Assembly (NCBI RefSeq): GCF_028502605.1
Contig: NC_079237.1
Location: 3,720,001 to 3,784,000, forward strand
Source: Trichoderma breve
Taxonomy: Eukaryota > Ascomycota > Sordariomycetes > Hypocreales > Hypocreaceae
DNA: 64,000 nucleotides
Direction of reading: 5' to 3'
In this document: one piece after another, positions 12,199 through 23,787 of the stretch
How the letters are laid out: every line of letters begins with the position of its first letter
Numbering within the stretch: position 1 is the first letter of the stretch
The notes under the pieces: generated by a model
What the model saw: only the letters and a program-made list of their open reading frames with translations
Databases searched by the model: none
Told to the model about the DNA's origin: nothing
Translations under genes and position numbers: made by a program

Positions 12199-13678
12199 GG
12201 TGAATTCTTGATCTATCTTGATGTTGTTTGTTGTGTTGTGATATGTGTGTCAACCAGTTGGCTGATTGTATGAATTGCTGATTTGAATGATGGAATAATC
12301 TGAGAGGAAGACTTTGCCAACTCTTTATATATTCTGTTGCATTGTAAATCTTCTCGATCTCCTTTACACCGTTCACTAATCATTGTTCAAAGTATTTGAA
12401 GCCTCATGAGGTCACAAGTCCGACAGGCAGAGGGTGCTGCGAAAGCAATTATGCTCTGTAACCAACGATTACTGATCCCACCGTATTTCGATATAGGCAA
12501 TTGCCAAATTTGTGAAGGCCAGTCCAAAGGCAAGAGATGCAATTGGATGCCCCCTATGTCATTATTCTTCTTGGGGTAAAGCGAGACGCCGCGGACTTTG
12601 CAAATTTTTGGAGGCAAGGGCCATGATAATGCCACTCAATTACTAAGATTTGGATTCATGAAACTGGCACATCAAAACAAAAAGATACTTTTGGTCAGAT
12701 AATGCAACACAACGAAACACATTTATTGTATTCTTTCTCTAGTACTGCAATCCATTGGTCTGGCACTTATGAGTATGTCGCCGGATATGTCAGCGATAGT
12801 CCAGAGTTTCAAGACTGTGAAACTTTAGCCGCCAGAAAATCGTCACGGATTCTGCTGGATAATCGATAGGATTATAAATGTGGAGATTCTAGAATCAACT
12901 CCAAAGTAGAGCTACTCTTTGCCTCCAGCAGACACCATTAGTCTTGAGGTATCACTACTTACACCATCGCGGACGCCCCGCTTTTATAACCAGGGTACGT
13001 GCTACCGTCTTTGGAATAGCCTCTTTTAGTCATCTTAGTAATCTTTACGGCGGAGACTTTTCTCCTTGATCGCCAATCAGGATTGCAGCTTTATTGGGTC
13101 AGAAACCGACGCTCGGCTCGGAGATTTTTGGGCGCCTCTTCCATCAGTAGTCGGAATGTTTATAAAGAGAGCCGATTCGCCATGTCGTGATCAGCAGTGA
13201 TTACAATTCATCCGTCTCTCGTGTTATTATGATGGTATATGTATATGTCCTAATCACCCAGCTTCTTGGTTTGCAACGATGAAGTCAAGGACCCTTCTCG
13301 AAGATTACTATACCTGCACTAGCCACGGAACAAGAAACTGAAGCCATTCTAATGATCGATATTGTCAATTGATCATGCAAATCGACGCATATCAGCTAAT
13401 ATCTGGCGACTAATATATATTGAGCCGTTCTTTTTGACGTGGATTTACTACACAAATCGAGTTCAGCACGACGACAAACATGACGGTGAAGATTAATTGA
13501 CTTGGTAGCATGATTGGTCGAACCAATATTAAAGAAGCAGGAAAGGGGGTTAAAGTTTTCCAGAAGCACCAATATAACTTTGGGGAAGACAGAGTGCCCC
13601 TAAATCGCCATACTTGGAAGCGTTACCGTGGGGCTTGACAGGATTTTCGGGGGCAAATAGAGTTAGAGGTACCCTTGA
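12199..13678. other. Intergenic, 1.5 kb
   Basis: Mostly AT-rich upstream DNA of the NmrA-like gene. Short ORFs on both strands show no recognisable protein. A TATAAAGAG element occurs at about 13160, but no convincing gene follows it. Confidence 0.4.
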
Positions 13679-13954
13679 TTCTCCGGCATCATTTATAAGC
13701 TGGCCGAGTTCCACAACGCAACTGTGCTGAAGCTCATGTGTGGGCTAATTGAAAAGGACGGCACCATTCCCAGTCCTGCTAGGCAAGATGTTGCGGGTAC
13801 ACTTACACAGATGTCAAAGAGCCTTACTACGTACTCAGCCATATGGTTGTCCGAAGACAACAGAAAGAAGATACTGGAAAATTTTGTAACACCTCCTTCC
13901 AAGCTTCACCGCATTTACGAGGGAGTGGACCTTGGCGCTATCAAATTGAAGTAA
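13679..13954 (+). pseudogene. Unrecognised open frame, possible gene remnant or last exon
   Basis: An open frame of about 91 codons ends at the TAA at 13952-13954; no ATG occurs before 13736. The frame reads IYKLAEFHNATVLKLMCG then IEKDGTIPSPARQDVAGTL and LSEDNRKKILENFV, with a balanced residue composition that looks protein-like rather than random. Immediately upstream is a stop (13676-13678), and I found no convincing 5' exon. It could be a decayed gene, a last exon of an unannotated gene, or chance. No family recognised. Confidence 0.25.
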
Positions 13955-14103
13955 CCCGGATCACAAGAGGCGATTTTTAGTCGGACGAATTTGAGTAGAT
14001 ATCTATAGAGGAAAAATATGAAGGGTAAGGCTTGCCATAAATCTGCTAATCAGACCTGACAACTTCGTGGCCAGAAGTTATTATGATGTATTTCAAACTG
14101 TTC

Positions 14104-15122
14104 TTAAGGCTTTTTCATAAGCGTGGCAACCGCATCTTTCTCTGTGAGACCACTGATACCAATCCTCAAATAATTGGGATCGCTGTCAATCAGTTTGGCT
14201 GCCTCGCCACTTCTAAGCTCGTCAACATCCCAGTTACTCCAAATGAAGCGGCCATGCAAGAAGGCAGCGGCGGGAGTGGCGGCCCAAACACTTAGGGCAG
14301 CGGGCAAATTTTCTTCTCTACGAGTTAGCAGCTGAACTTTCGCTGTTGTTCAGGGAGGCGAGATAATTGTCTTGAATTAAAGGACCATGTTGAAAAAGCT
14401 GACTCACCATTATCCCAGTTAATCGGAGAGCTCTCATCGAATCCATCTGCGCGACTCATAGGCGTGAGAACAGCACCGGGGTGAAAGCTAATGATTTGCA
14501 GTTCTTCTGCCGTGTGTTCTTGGGCGAATTGCTGGGCGATGCCCAGGCTGGCGTTTTTGGTCAATCCGTATGACGGCTTCCCTGACAAGTGCCAGACATA
14601 CGCGATCAGAGTGGAAAGATTGACAACATATTTTGGACCTTCAGACTCTTGATGATAGAATTGTTGAATCAGGTCAAAGGTAGAGCGGACGTTGATATGA
14701 TAGTCGCCCCAAAATTCGTCCAAAGGCATGTCGACCATCTTTTTTGACGTTCCACCCGTTGCCGCGTTAAGTACCAAGACGTCCAGGATAATGCCATCTG
14801 CTTTCAGGCCAGAGAACAACTTTTTGACAGAGGCGGGGTTGGCAATGTCACCACTGCGAGTATCTACGACAGTGGGTGATCCAAGTTCTTTGGCCTCTGC
14901 AGTGAGCTTTTCACCAGCCGATTCCAAAACATCGGCTCTGCGACCAAAGATTATAATTCGCTTAGCATTTGCGACAATGAAGGCTTTGCTAATGGCATAT
15001 CCAATACCAGAGTGGCCGCCGGTGATGAGGACTGTTCGGCCAGCCTGGCTGTTCTCTGGCCGCTTAGGGTCGATGGTTGGGTAGGCCGCCTTGCGGATGT
15101 TCTTGATAGATGGTAAGCCCAT
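14104..15122 (-). CDS. Classical short-chain dehydrogenase/reductase
   Basis: Two exons, 15122-14408 and 14315-14104 (intron 14407-14316), give 308 residues. I chose the ATG at 15122 (MGLPSIKN); an in-frame ATG at 15203 would add 27 residues without a recognisable feature. Cofactor loop TGGHSGIGYAISKAF (TGxxxGxG), the stabilising LNAATGG, and the catalytic YGLTK (YxxxK) with an upstream serine in VVNLSTL are all present, so the enzyme should be active with NAD(P)H. The C terminus continues past the core fold with LPAALSVWAATPAAAFLHGRFIWSN, common in fungal SDRs of this group. Substrate unknown. Confidence 0.9.
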
Positions 15123-16001
15123 TGTTGTAATAATGCTTTGTTCTAAATGAGAAAGATCTCGTAGATGAATGCTTTGGCGTAAAAAGTACAATAAGATATC
15201 CAATTGGATAAAGGAGATGCTAATGGTTCAGTGTTGAGTTGATTATCCAGTTTCTAAGTTGACCTGGTTGACCATTTTCCAAGACTTATATACGAGAGAA
15301 GCAATGACACTGCTTGCAAATAATATTGTCTATTTACACCATTTGTAATTTACAGTCTATCTTCTCATTCTTGGATTTGCGTACCTTTGCTTACATGTAT
15401 CTTGGATCTTTCGAGCAGTTCCAGTGCGGGGCCGCTCGTGGCGGACAAAATGTCCGCAGGTGTCGCTCCAAGAAAGTCGACTTATTACTTTACTGAATAC
15501 TTAGTCATTAGAAACGTATAGTAGCAATGACATATTGACAGAGTAAATAAAAGCAGAAAACAGAATTATAAGTCGATTGTGTAATAATAATTAGTTTATA
15601 TGTTATGTTGTTGACAGCTACGGAACGCACTTCAAACTGGCTTGACGAACACACTTCACGACACTCATCCAACCTAGCTTGCCTAACCACTATGAAGACT
15701 ACGGCTTGAGAACAGACCATGGAATTATTTGATCTATAATAGCTAGTCCGTCATTGTTCACGATAGAAGGAGACCTCTTTGTCGATAGTTGCTGCATTTG
15801 TTACTAATGGGCACATTTGCCTTGCGGGATTCTTGTCCGCAAGGCCCCACTCCGGATGATGACAAACGCCTCCCACGGATTCCGAACCCGCAGGCTATTA
15901 CCAACTTGATCTCTACCGTCATTCGTTATAGCCTCTTGTTTCAGTCAATGGACTAATGAAACATATCGTATCGTGCCGCTTGTTTGCAGCACGCGTGCGT
16001 A
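15123..16001. other. Divergent intergenic region, SDR / Zn2Cys6 regulator
   Basis: 0.9 kb between the SDR (leftward) and an intronless regulator (rightward). It contains CGG-rich words (GGGGCCGCTCGTGGCGG at about 15427-15443, CGGATGATGA near 15853), of the kind Zn2Cys6 proteins bind, but no clear repeated site. No gene seen. Confidence 0.4.
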
Positions 16002-17486
16002 ATGGAGTCGCATAACACATCCCGGGCGGACCTTCGGCACAAGAGGCGAGTCTCCTGCATTATCTGTGCCAAGGGTAAGCGGAGATGCTCCCGCCAGATC
16101 CCATCGTGCACCCGTTGCGCCGAGAAAGGCCTTGTCTGTCGATATCCTGCTCCTCGCATCTCCTATGTTCCTCCTGTCGAACTCGTCTTCTCTTCTGATG
16201 GCCCGCCGACGGTGTATCAGGACCTGCGCGGATCCACCGGCAACTCTGCCGGTTCCAGTACTTCAAGTGCTACAATTAACGGCAATTACCATGAGGAGCT
16301 CCTCGTAGATAGTACTAACAAAAATAGGAACCATTTCACCCAGGACTCCATTTCATTCTTGACTGAATCCCGTTCTATTACCACTGGAGGTGAACCTACA
16401 TTGGCTCCTCATCTATCTAACCCGTGGTTTCTATCGCCAAGCTCCTGGGTTATTACAGACAATGCCGACTCCGTCCGACCTCGCGGATGTTTCAACGAGG
16501 AGGCACTTCGACAGTTTCCGGAGCATGCTATGGCTTGGCTAAAACAGTGGTCTGTAAAAGGCCATTGCCCTTTCATTCACTTGAACCAGCAGAAGACTTT
16601 CAACGGCTTCCCAGACTGCCTGCAAGATGCTTACACCGTTACCGCCGCATACACAAATTCCACGCCAGCAACAAAACAATTGGCCTTGCGTATTCTTCAA
16701 AGCCGCGCCGCACAGCTCGTCAGCAACTTTAAAGACGCACGATCCTTAGAGGACCTTGTCTTTGGTCCCATGACGGCCCTATCCCGCCTTCAAGCTCTTC
16801 TAGTATATACCATTGTAGGACTTTTCGACGGTGATATCCGCGCAAGGGGCCAGGCTGAAAGTAATCTCGATGTCATTACCTTGTGGGCAACGGAGCTCTG
16901 GGAGCGGACCGTGCTGGATATATCTCATGGTCGCGTGGCTGAAGACAACCCTAGCACTGCCGCCAATCACCCTCCGGACACGGAAAGTTGCAAGCAACCT
17001 GGAATGACGCAAGGGGTCGTGGATGCCACTGCGCCTCTGTCAATGGATCAGACCATTAGCACCACCAAGTACGACTACATGGGGCTTCTCATGGACGGAA
17101 CAGTCTATTCTGCTTGGCAATCGTGGACATTTGCCGAATCGATACGCAGGACTTGTCTCACTGCTGGCATCACCCGCTCCGTATTTCGGGTCCTGCAGAA
17201 AGGGTGGTCCGATTGTCCTGGAGGCATAATCTTTACCGCAGCGAACGGACTGTGGGACGCACCAGATCCGCATATATGGATGAAGCGTGTTTCTTCGTCG
17301 GGGTTTTTGCCCATACGGCACACAGAATTGGAAACCTTAGTAGATCAGACAGATCGCTCCAAAGTGGATGAGTTTTCGCAAACCATTGTAATAATATCAT
17401 TTGGGTTGGAGAGGTATGCACAATGGGGAGCTGATTCCAATCAACAGGAAACTATGTCTGCAGACTCACAGAAGTTAGTGGCATAA
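16002..17486 (+). CDS. Zn2Cys6 transcription factor
   Basis: Intronless, 494 residues from the ATG at 16002. The binuclear zinc cluster is near the N terminus: Cys19-X2-Cys22-X6-Cys29-X6-Cys36-X2-Cys39-X6-Cys46, preceded by basic residues (RHKRRVS). The middle region carries helices typical of the aflatoxin-regulator-like C-terminal domain (for example QAMIFLHLNQ-type segments and YDYMGLLMDGTVYSAWQSWTFAESIRRT), rather than the long fungal_trans domain, and the protein is short for the class. It is divergent from the SDR and close to three reductases, so it may regulate them; that is inference from position only. Confidence 0.9.
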   Translation: MESHNTSRADLRHKRRVSCIICAKGKRRCSRQIPSCTRCAEKGLVCRYPAPRISYVPPVELVFSSDGPPTVYQDLRGSTGNSAGSSTSSATINGNYHEELLVDSTNKNRNHFTQDSISFLTESRSITTGGEPTLAPHLSNPWFLSPSSWVITDNADSVRPRGCFNEEALRQFPEHAMAWLKQWSVKGHCPFIHLNQQKTFNGFPDCLQDAYTVTAAYTNSTPATKQLALRILQSRAAQLVSNFKDARSLEDLVFGPMTALSRLQALLVYTIVGLFDGDIRARGQAESNLDVITLWATELWERTVLDISHGRVAEDNPSTAANHPPDTESCKQPGMTQGVVDATAPLSMDQTISTTKYDYMGLLMDGTVYSAWQSWTFAESIRRTCLTAGITRSVFRVLQKGWSDCPGGIIFTAANGLWDAPDPHIWMKRVSSSGFLPIRHTELETLVDQTDRSKVDEFSQTIVIISFGLERYAQWGADSNQQETMSADSQKLVA

Positions 17487-19926
17487 TGATTCATGTAATA
17501 TAGAAGTAAAATTGAACATAGTATCAACGTGTATATAGAATTAGAGAACGTTATATAGAGTAAACTTTAGAAATATGAAACTGCAGAAACAAAATTTGTT
17601 TATTCATATAACACCTCGTTTGCTCAATCAATATTTATCTTATTTGACTAGAGATGCAGACGTGGTATCGCTGAATTGCAAAACGATTCTGAGCGATACA
17701 GGGTAGCTCCTTGTCCTGAGTCGAAGCCATCAATATGCACTATCTGGCACTGTACCTACCTCTAGTACCATCTCTAGACGCGCCGTCACGGCATAATAAA
17801 AGACTGTAGATATCGAGATTTGACGTCGGGGATATTCTTTTCTTTCCCATTGGTTTCCTCTAATTTCTTCTTCTTCTCCCATCTCGCTGGATTTGGGAGA
17901 TTGCCGCAATCAAACGATACGAGCCACTTAAAAAATACTCTACTAGGCCCATCATGATTCATGCATCACAAGTTCATCATCTTTTTGCCTTGTGTTGGTA
18001 AATAACTAGACTGTCAATCGTTGATCTAGACGTCGTAATTCGGTCAGGCGATACGGTGGCAAACCAGCTTGCGAGGCGTGCAGTTGAAGATTTGCAGCCA
18101 TGTGTGCGTAATAAAGTGAAGAGATAAAGTTTGTATTAATACACCGCAGATCCACAAGCACCCCGAACTCTTTCATGATGAGACACGTGCTCGAGGGAAG
18201 CACTGCGATAAGCTTACATGGACAAAACGCCGGCTTACGAGAAGGAATGGTTGCAATGCTTGGAGTGGGTCGATCATTGGCCTTTGAAGCGTGTCATTTT
18301 AGTGGTTGGCTAGTTGAATTGGATGCCTCTTTTTTTACACTTTTTTCCTTCTGCTCCAGTTCTTTTCTTTTTGTTTTGCCTCCCGCAGGCGGCTGAGAGT
18401 TGCCAAGCCAGCAGATGAACCGAAGTCAGGTCAGAGACACCGAAGCAGTGGGCGAATGAGATGTGAAATCTCTAAATACTGGACCTCGCCGCCTTGGCCG
18501 TGGCGCTATGGAGCAATGAATCGAGTCTTGGCTGCGCCGTTGATCGCTTTCCGGTCACCGAAGCGCCGCACGTGTGCCAGGGTGGTGAGGAAATCTGATC
18601 ATGACTGGTCATGACTGGCCATAAGCCCCGAGACGTGTTGGATTGGATGGGAGTAGACGTTATGCCGAGCTGCTAGTAGTTGGAAGCCTTGAATCATTCC
18701 CGCTGAGAGGCTTCTGAGCAGCAAACCAGGCCACCATTGTCACCCCGTGGGAAATGACACACCCCTGAACGGCTCCAACGAGCTAGCGCTGGACTGGATG
18801 CCAAGCTTAAATGCTAACTTTATCCACACTGAATGTAAGTGGTCAACCTTATTGCGGTTTAACTTGGGTCGTTGCCAGTCTTGGCAAGGCCGCAGACGAA
18901 GGCTTTGTTCCTTCGAGGCCGAGGCACGTGCTCTGTCGTGATCGAGGGACTTGAGCTGGTTTTGGGATAGCCTGTCTGATTCGACCCTGGCTATCTTTTT
19001 TTCGATAGCGGTGGTGGTGGTTAGTGGTGTTGGCCCTCCTCTCTGACGAAGCTGGCACGGAGATAAGGACAGACGGAAGATGAACAAAGACTCAAGAGAA
19101 ACGGAGTCTCGACCGTCGCCAGATGGATGGGGAGATTCATCTGTTTGTCCGCTTCCCGGCCGCATTATTTGCATTTCAGGGCGTTCACGCGACACTCGGT
19201 CCAGCTTTGAGAAGATGGCGGCCTACATGGCCGGTTCGGGAATCTCTTGGCCGCAGCAAGTCTGCTCAGCCGGTGGATCCATCTCGACGAACAAGAGTCT
19301 GGGGGCCGCATCGATCTACCGCTGAGAGCTGTCGACGAACCCACGTGTATTTTCCCGGGGACGTGATAGGGAGACGGAGTGCGCGAGGCTTACCCTGCCA
19401 CCAACAACGTCGTGCCTGATGCTGTCTGCGTTAGAGCTTGGAACTTTGCAAGGTTCCACGAACACTTTCCATCAGACAGCTGTTGCTTCAGGACTAAGGC
19501 CAATATCCGTTGCCACATGCTGATCTATTCTTTGCCCAAAAGTGTGCATTGACGACGTCGGTGTCCCAACGGGGAAAGGACCACGATGTTTCTACTCCAT
19601 CTTGCCTCTTGTCTTCCTTCTTGTCGTGCGTGGGACGCACAATACGATAGTGGCTATGGAGCATGGCATGCGGATAACGATGGAACCTGGACCGAGGAGA
19701 ATATGCACTCTTGGGCTGGTACCCAGGGGACCTGGTGCTGTGTTGCTGGGTGTAGGTTACATGTAGTACACGTACGAGTTAGACCTGGGGATATAATATT
19801 TAAGAAGCGTCCTGTGCGACTGCCCTTGGACTTCTCTTCCGGCTTGTCTCTTTACCATCCCCATTTCAATCTTTGCAGGATCACCCTTCCTACAGTTTGG
19901 GGTTGCTGAAACGCACATCCGTCAAA
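17487..19926. promoter_or_regulatory. Long 2.4 kb upstream region of the phosphate symporter with four CACGTG boxes
   Basis: The sequence CACGTG, the core site of Pho4/NUC-1-type bHLH regulators, occurs at 18184-18189, 18569-18574, 18925-18930 and 19342-19347, all within 1.75 kb of the downstream start codon. A TATAAT-type element lies at about 19792, 135 bp before the ATG. A 10-bp direct repeat TCATGACTGG occurs twice in tandem at about 18599-18618. ORFs in this stretch show no recognisable protein. The sites are seen; phosphate control is inferred from the gene they precede. Confidence 0.55.
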
Positions 19927-21951
19927 ATGACACTGCATCAGTATGACTACATCTTTGCCATTGGCACTCTGTTTGCCATGCTGGATGCCTACAACAACGG
20001 TGCCAGTAAGTAATCTCTTTTACAAGGTTTGACAATTTGATAATGGAAAAATATCTAATTTATCTGCTTTCTCTCTCTTACAGACGATGTTGCCAACTCT
20101 TGGGCCACCAGTGTCTCATCTAGGTCCATCTCCTACCGACAGGCCATGATCTTCGGTACCGTCTTCGAAATGCTCGGTGCCATCACTGTCGGTGCTCGAA
20201 CGGCCGATACCATTAAGAACGGCATCATTCCCAACTCTGCCTTCCAGGGCAACGCCGGTGTCCAGATGCTCGCCTTCACTTGCGCCCTCGCCGCCGCTTC
20301 CTCTTGGGTCATGTGGTGCACTCGTCACTCCGCTCACGTTTCTTCCACCTACTCCCTCATCTCTGCTGTTGCTGGTGTCGGTGTTGCTACTGTTGGTGCT
20401 TCTAAGGTTCAATGGGGATGGAATGATGGCAAGGGTCTTGGTGCCATCTTCGCTGGCTTGGGAATGGCTCCGGCCATTTCTGGTGGTTTCGCTGCCGCCA
20501 TCTTCCTCCTGATTCGCTTCGTCGTTCACGTCAGGAAGAACCCTGCACCCTGGGCCGTCTACTCCTCTCCCTTCTTCTTCCTAGTTGCCGCCACCATCTG
20601 CACTCTGTCCATTGTCTACAAGGGTTCTCCCAACTTGGGTCTTGGTAAGAAGCCTGCGTGGTACATTGCCGCTGTCACCATGGGCACTGGCGGTGGTGTT
20701 GCGATTCTGTCCGCCATCTTCTTTGTTCCTTTTGCTCGCGCCAAGATCCTGAAGAAGGACTACACCATCAAGTGGTGGATGTTCATCCTCGGACCTCTTC
20801 TGTGGAACCGCCCTGCTCCCGCTGATGCGGAAACCGCTGCTGTTCCCGACTACGCTGTTGTTCAGCACCACAAGGATGGCGAGCACTCTTCCGGCAACTC
20901 TGTTGATGAGTCTCTCGACGGTGAGGCCCTCAAAAATGATGTGGATGCTACGACAACTCCCGCCGATGCCGAGAAGAACATCTCTGCTGTTGAGGCTGCC
21001 AGGCCCACCTACGCTGAGCTCATGGCTGAGAACCAGAACCGCCTCAATGCTAGATTATGTAAGTTTAGAGATCAAGGGAGATATAAGAAAGCCGTACTAA
21101 TTCGTAATTAGATAAGAAGCGTGGACCTATTGGCTGGGCTATGCGCACTCTCCGCGACAACCCGATGGGCCCTGGTGAGATTTACGAATTCAAGAACATC
21201 AAGATCCTTGCTATCCGTATTCCCGCTATGATCACTGCCGGTCTTCTCTATGGCCTCTACTACGATATCCACGCTGCCCAGACCGGTACTGAGGGCACTC
21301 CCGATGGTGAACGTATGAAGCGTGTCTACGCCGCTGCCCAGAAGTTCCCCAACGAGGTCGAGCACACCTACTCTTTCATCCAGGTTTTGACTGCTTGCAC
21401 TGCCTCTTTCGCTCACGGTGCCAACGATATCGGTAACTCTGTTGGTCCCTGGGCCGTCATCTACTCTGCCTGGAAGACTGGCAACGCTGCCGCCGCCAAG
21501 GCCCCCGTTCCCGTCTGGCAGTTGGCTGTCCTGTCTGCCATGATCTCCATCGGTCTCTGCACTTACGGCTACAACATCATGAAGGGTAAGTTTCATTCTA
21601 AGCTCCGTCTCCTAGTTTGAGTCTGATTCACTAACTCGCCGCATAGTCATGGGTAACAAGATCACCTACCACTCTCCTTCTCGTGGCTGCTCCATGGAGA
21701 TGGGTGCTGCTATTACCGTTCTCGTCTTCTCTCAGTACTCTCTGCCCGTTTCCACATCCATGTGCATCACTGGTGCCACCGTTGGTGTTGGTCTCTGCAA
21801 CGGCACCTTCAAGGCCGTCAACTTCCAGCGAGTTGGACTTTTGTTGTTCTCCTGGATCATGACCATCCCCGTTGCCGGTACCCTCGGTGGTGTGATAATG
21901 GGTCTCTTCCTCAACGCTCCCCATTTCCTTCCTGCCGCTGCTTCTGCGTAA
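19927..21951 (+). CDS. pho89: PHO89-type Na+/phosphate symporter (PiT family)
   Basis: Four exons, 19927-20005, 20084-21058, 21112-21585 and 21647-21951, give 610 residues. The protein imports inorganic phosphate with sodium across the plasma membrane, mainly at alkaline pH and under phosphate starvation. The two inverted PiT signatures are clear: NNGANDVANSW near residue 24 and FAHGANDIGNSVGPW in the C-terminal half. About ten to twelve hydrophobic spans flank a large hydrophilic cytosolic loop (roughly residues 250-365, with ADAETAAVPD and EHSSGNSVDES). The first intron falls inside the first signature motif. Codon use is strongly C/G-ending, unlike the neighbours, which suggests high expression. 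The upstream CACGTG boxes fit phosphate-starvation induction. Confidence 0.96.
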
Positions 21952-23787
21952 GCAGCTCATCTACGCACATGAAAAAAAAAGTTATTCTGGGGATGTGTTC
22001 AAGGTTGTGGATAGAACTGTGTTTATTACAAAATGATTGATATCCTGCATACATATTTATGGTTGCTCTGTACTTAATTTAATTTCAGCGATGGAGGGGA
22101 CAATACCTAGTTTAAAAAATAGTCGGCGCGTCTCGCGTGACGAATATCACACATGATGATGATGAACTATTGTTTGCTTGTAAATGATGAATGCATTACT
22201 AAATGTCAATTAATGAAGTGATTCTTTCTGGGAAGAGGCTAGTAATAATCACGAGCTGTCATAAGACATTATAGTGCTGTTATGAGTCGCGTCTCAATAA
22301 GATATCATTGTTCTCAATGTTTTGGACGTGGTGGTGGCTTTAAAGCAGGTCCAGAAAAGCCATGGACATATATGTCTGAATGCAGGTGCTTTCTCCTAGA
22401 GAAACAGGTATGGATAGATGGAATGTTGTAGGAACTTACCCAGTTGCCCACTAAGTAGGGATGTAGCCACGGCACATGAGATATACGGTATGAAGTTTGA
22501 ACATCGGCTCCTGCCAAGCGAAGGACGGCAAAAGCGAGACCGGGAAGATTTCGAACGCCCACGAGTTGAACGATACGCCTACAAAAGGAGGAGCCGCTAT
22601 ATCTACATTTCCCAGGTAATAACTTATATTTCGCTACTATATTTATATTTCTCCAGTAACTGCTATTATATCTACATTTCTCTCCATTTTTACTACTATA
22701 TCTATATTTTTCTAATAACTGCTACTATATCTACGTATTTCTAGTAATTATTCCTATATTTATGTAAGAAAGTTCGAGTACTGGCTGAAATAGACGTTCT
22801 ACGAGGTGGTGAAGTGCTTATATCACTAAATGTATGTACGTATTCATTTTGCTGTCTCGCTGTTTCTGACCTTCACTTGTTTGCAAATGATTCGTTGAAA
22901 CCCACATGGGATGAGAGACAAGAAGAAGAAGATTGTAAAAATAAGTAGATATAGATGATAAATAAGTGGGGAGATAATATATATGTACTTTGTCCTAATG
23001 GCCGACCGCGCTTTTCTTTCCTGCAGTTCATCCGTAGTCATCAACTCAAAATGAATAGATAGAACACAACTCGCTATCATAATATGTTGTAGTTAGACTG
23101 CGATAAGTAAATACATGGAGCGACCTCGTAAAGTGTAGGTGGTTAAATGCGTGAGATATTTAGCTCACCAATCATCCTTCCGTAGCTACATAGTTACTGA
23201 TAAAAAGCATACTTTGAATAGTAACTCAAGGTTGCTAGAGGGCTGAATGGCTAATTTGGGTAAACGCGGCCGCTTTCTGTTTATGGTCTCCAGACTCTTT
23301 AAACCCCTGTTCAATAGACAATCAAGCGAGCGCTTTTTAGCTAATCTGCTTTCTCATCATTAGCAGATCAGGAGTATGAATTGATTCCATAGTCTTTAGT
23401 GGAAACACTTCTCTAATTGCTCCAATCAAATTTCCCATTTCGTGAGGCTGCATTTGTATGGTACTGCCCGCGCCGATTACAAATCCGAAAACTACGCTAC
23501 GGTCGGAATTACACAGATCTAGATGCAGCTAAACAAGGCGATTTATCACTTCTTGTTGAACGGTAGCTATGAAACTTCAGATTCGGATAGACTTGAGTAA
23601 GGAATGACAAATGGAATTAATTAGATTGGAATGTATACACATTCTCATATATCGGGATGAATTGTTTGAGATATAATAGTCGAGCTTCACTATGTATTAT
23701 ATAGAACTCATCATCTTTAGAAGCTCCATTCACCCCTAACTCTACAAATTCAATCTTCTCGCAAGAAAAGAAGTCACAGCACACAAA
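21952..23787. other. Intergenic, 1.8 kb, AT-rich
   Basis: Low-complexity AT-rich DNA between the symporter and the MDR gene. It contains the minisatellite at 22596-22765 and long stretches rich in TATAT/TAAAT. No gene or RNA is recognisable. Confidence 0.5.
22596..22765. repeat. Degenerate ~30-bp AT-rich minisatellite, copy A
   Basis: About five imperfect copies of a 29-40 bp unit with the core CTATATCTACATTTCTCC followed by AGTAACTGCTA, e.g. at 22596, 22640, 22670, 22703 and 22726. On the minus strand the unit reads roughly TACTGGAGAAATGTAGATA then TAGTAGCAG, close to the unit of the array at 41312-41575. It does not encode a protein. Confidence 0.7.

Noticed and set aside
18740..19195. 151-codon minus-strand frame in the symporter upstream region
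   Set aside because: Composition is Ser/Arg/Pro-rich without any recognisable motif, and CACGTG sites overlap it; treated as promoter DNA.
20116..21596. Several long antisense frames opposite the phosphate symporter
   Set aside because: They mirror the strong C/G-ending codon bias of the real gene; the residues are low-complexity and lack domains.
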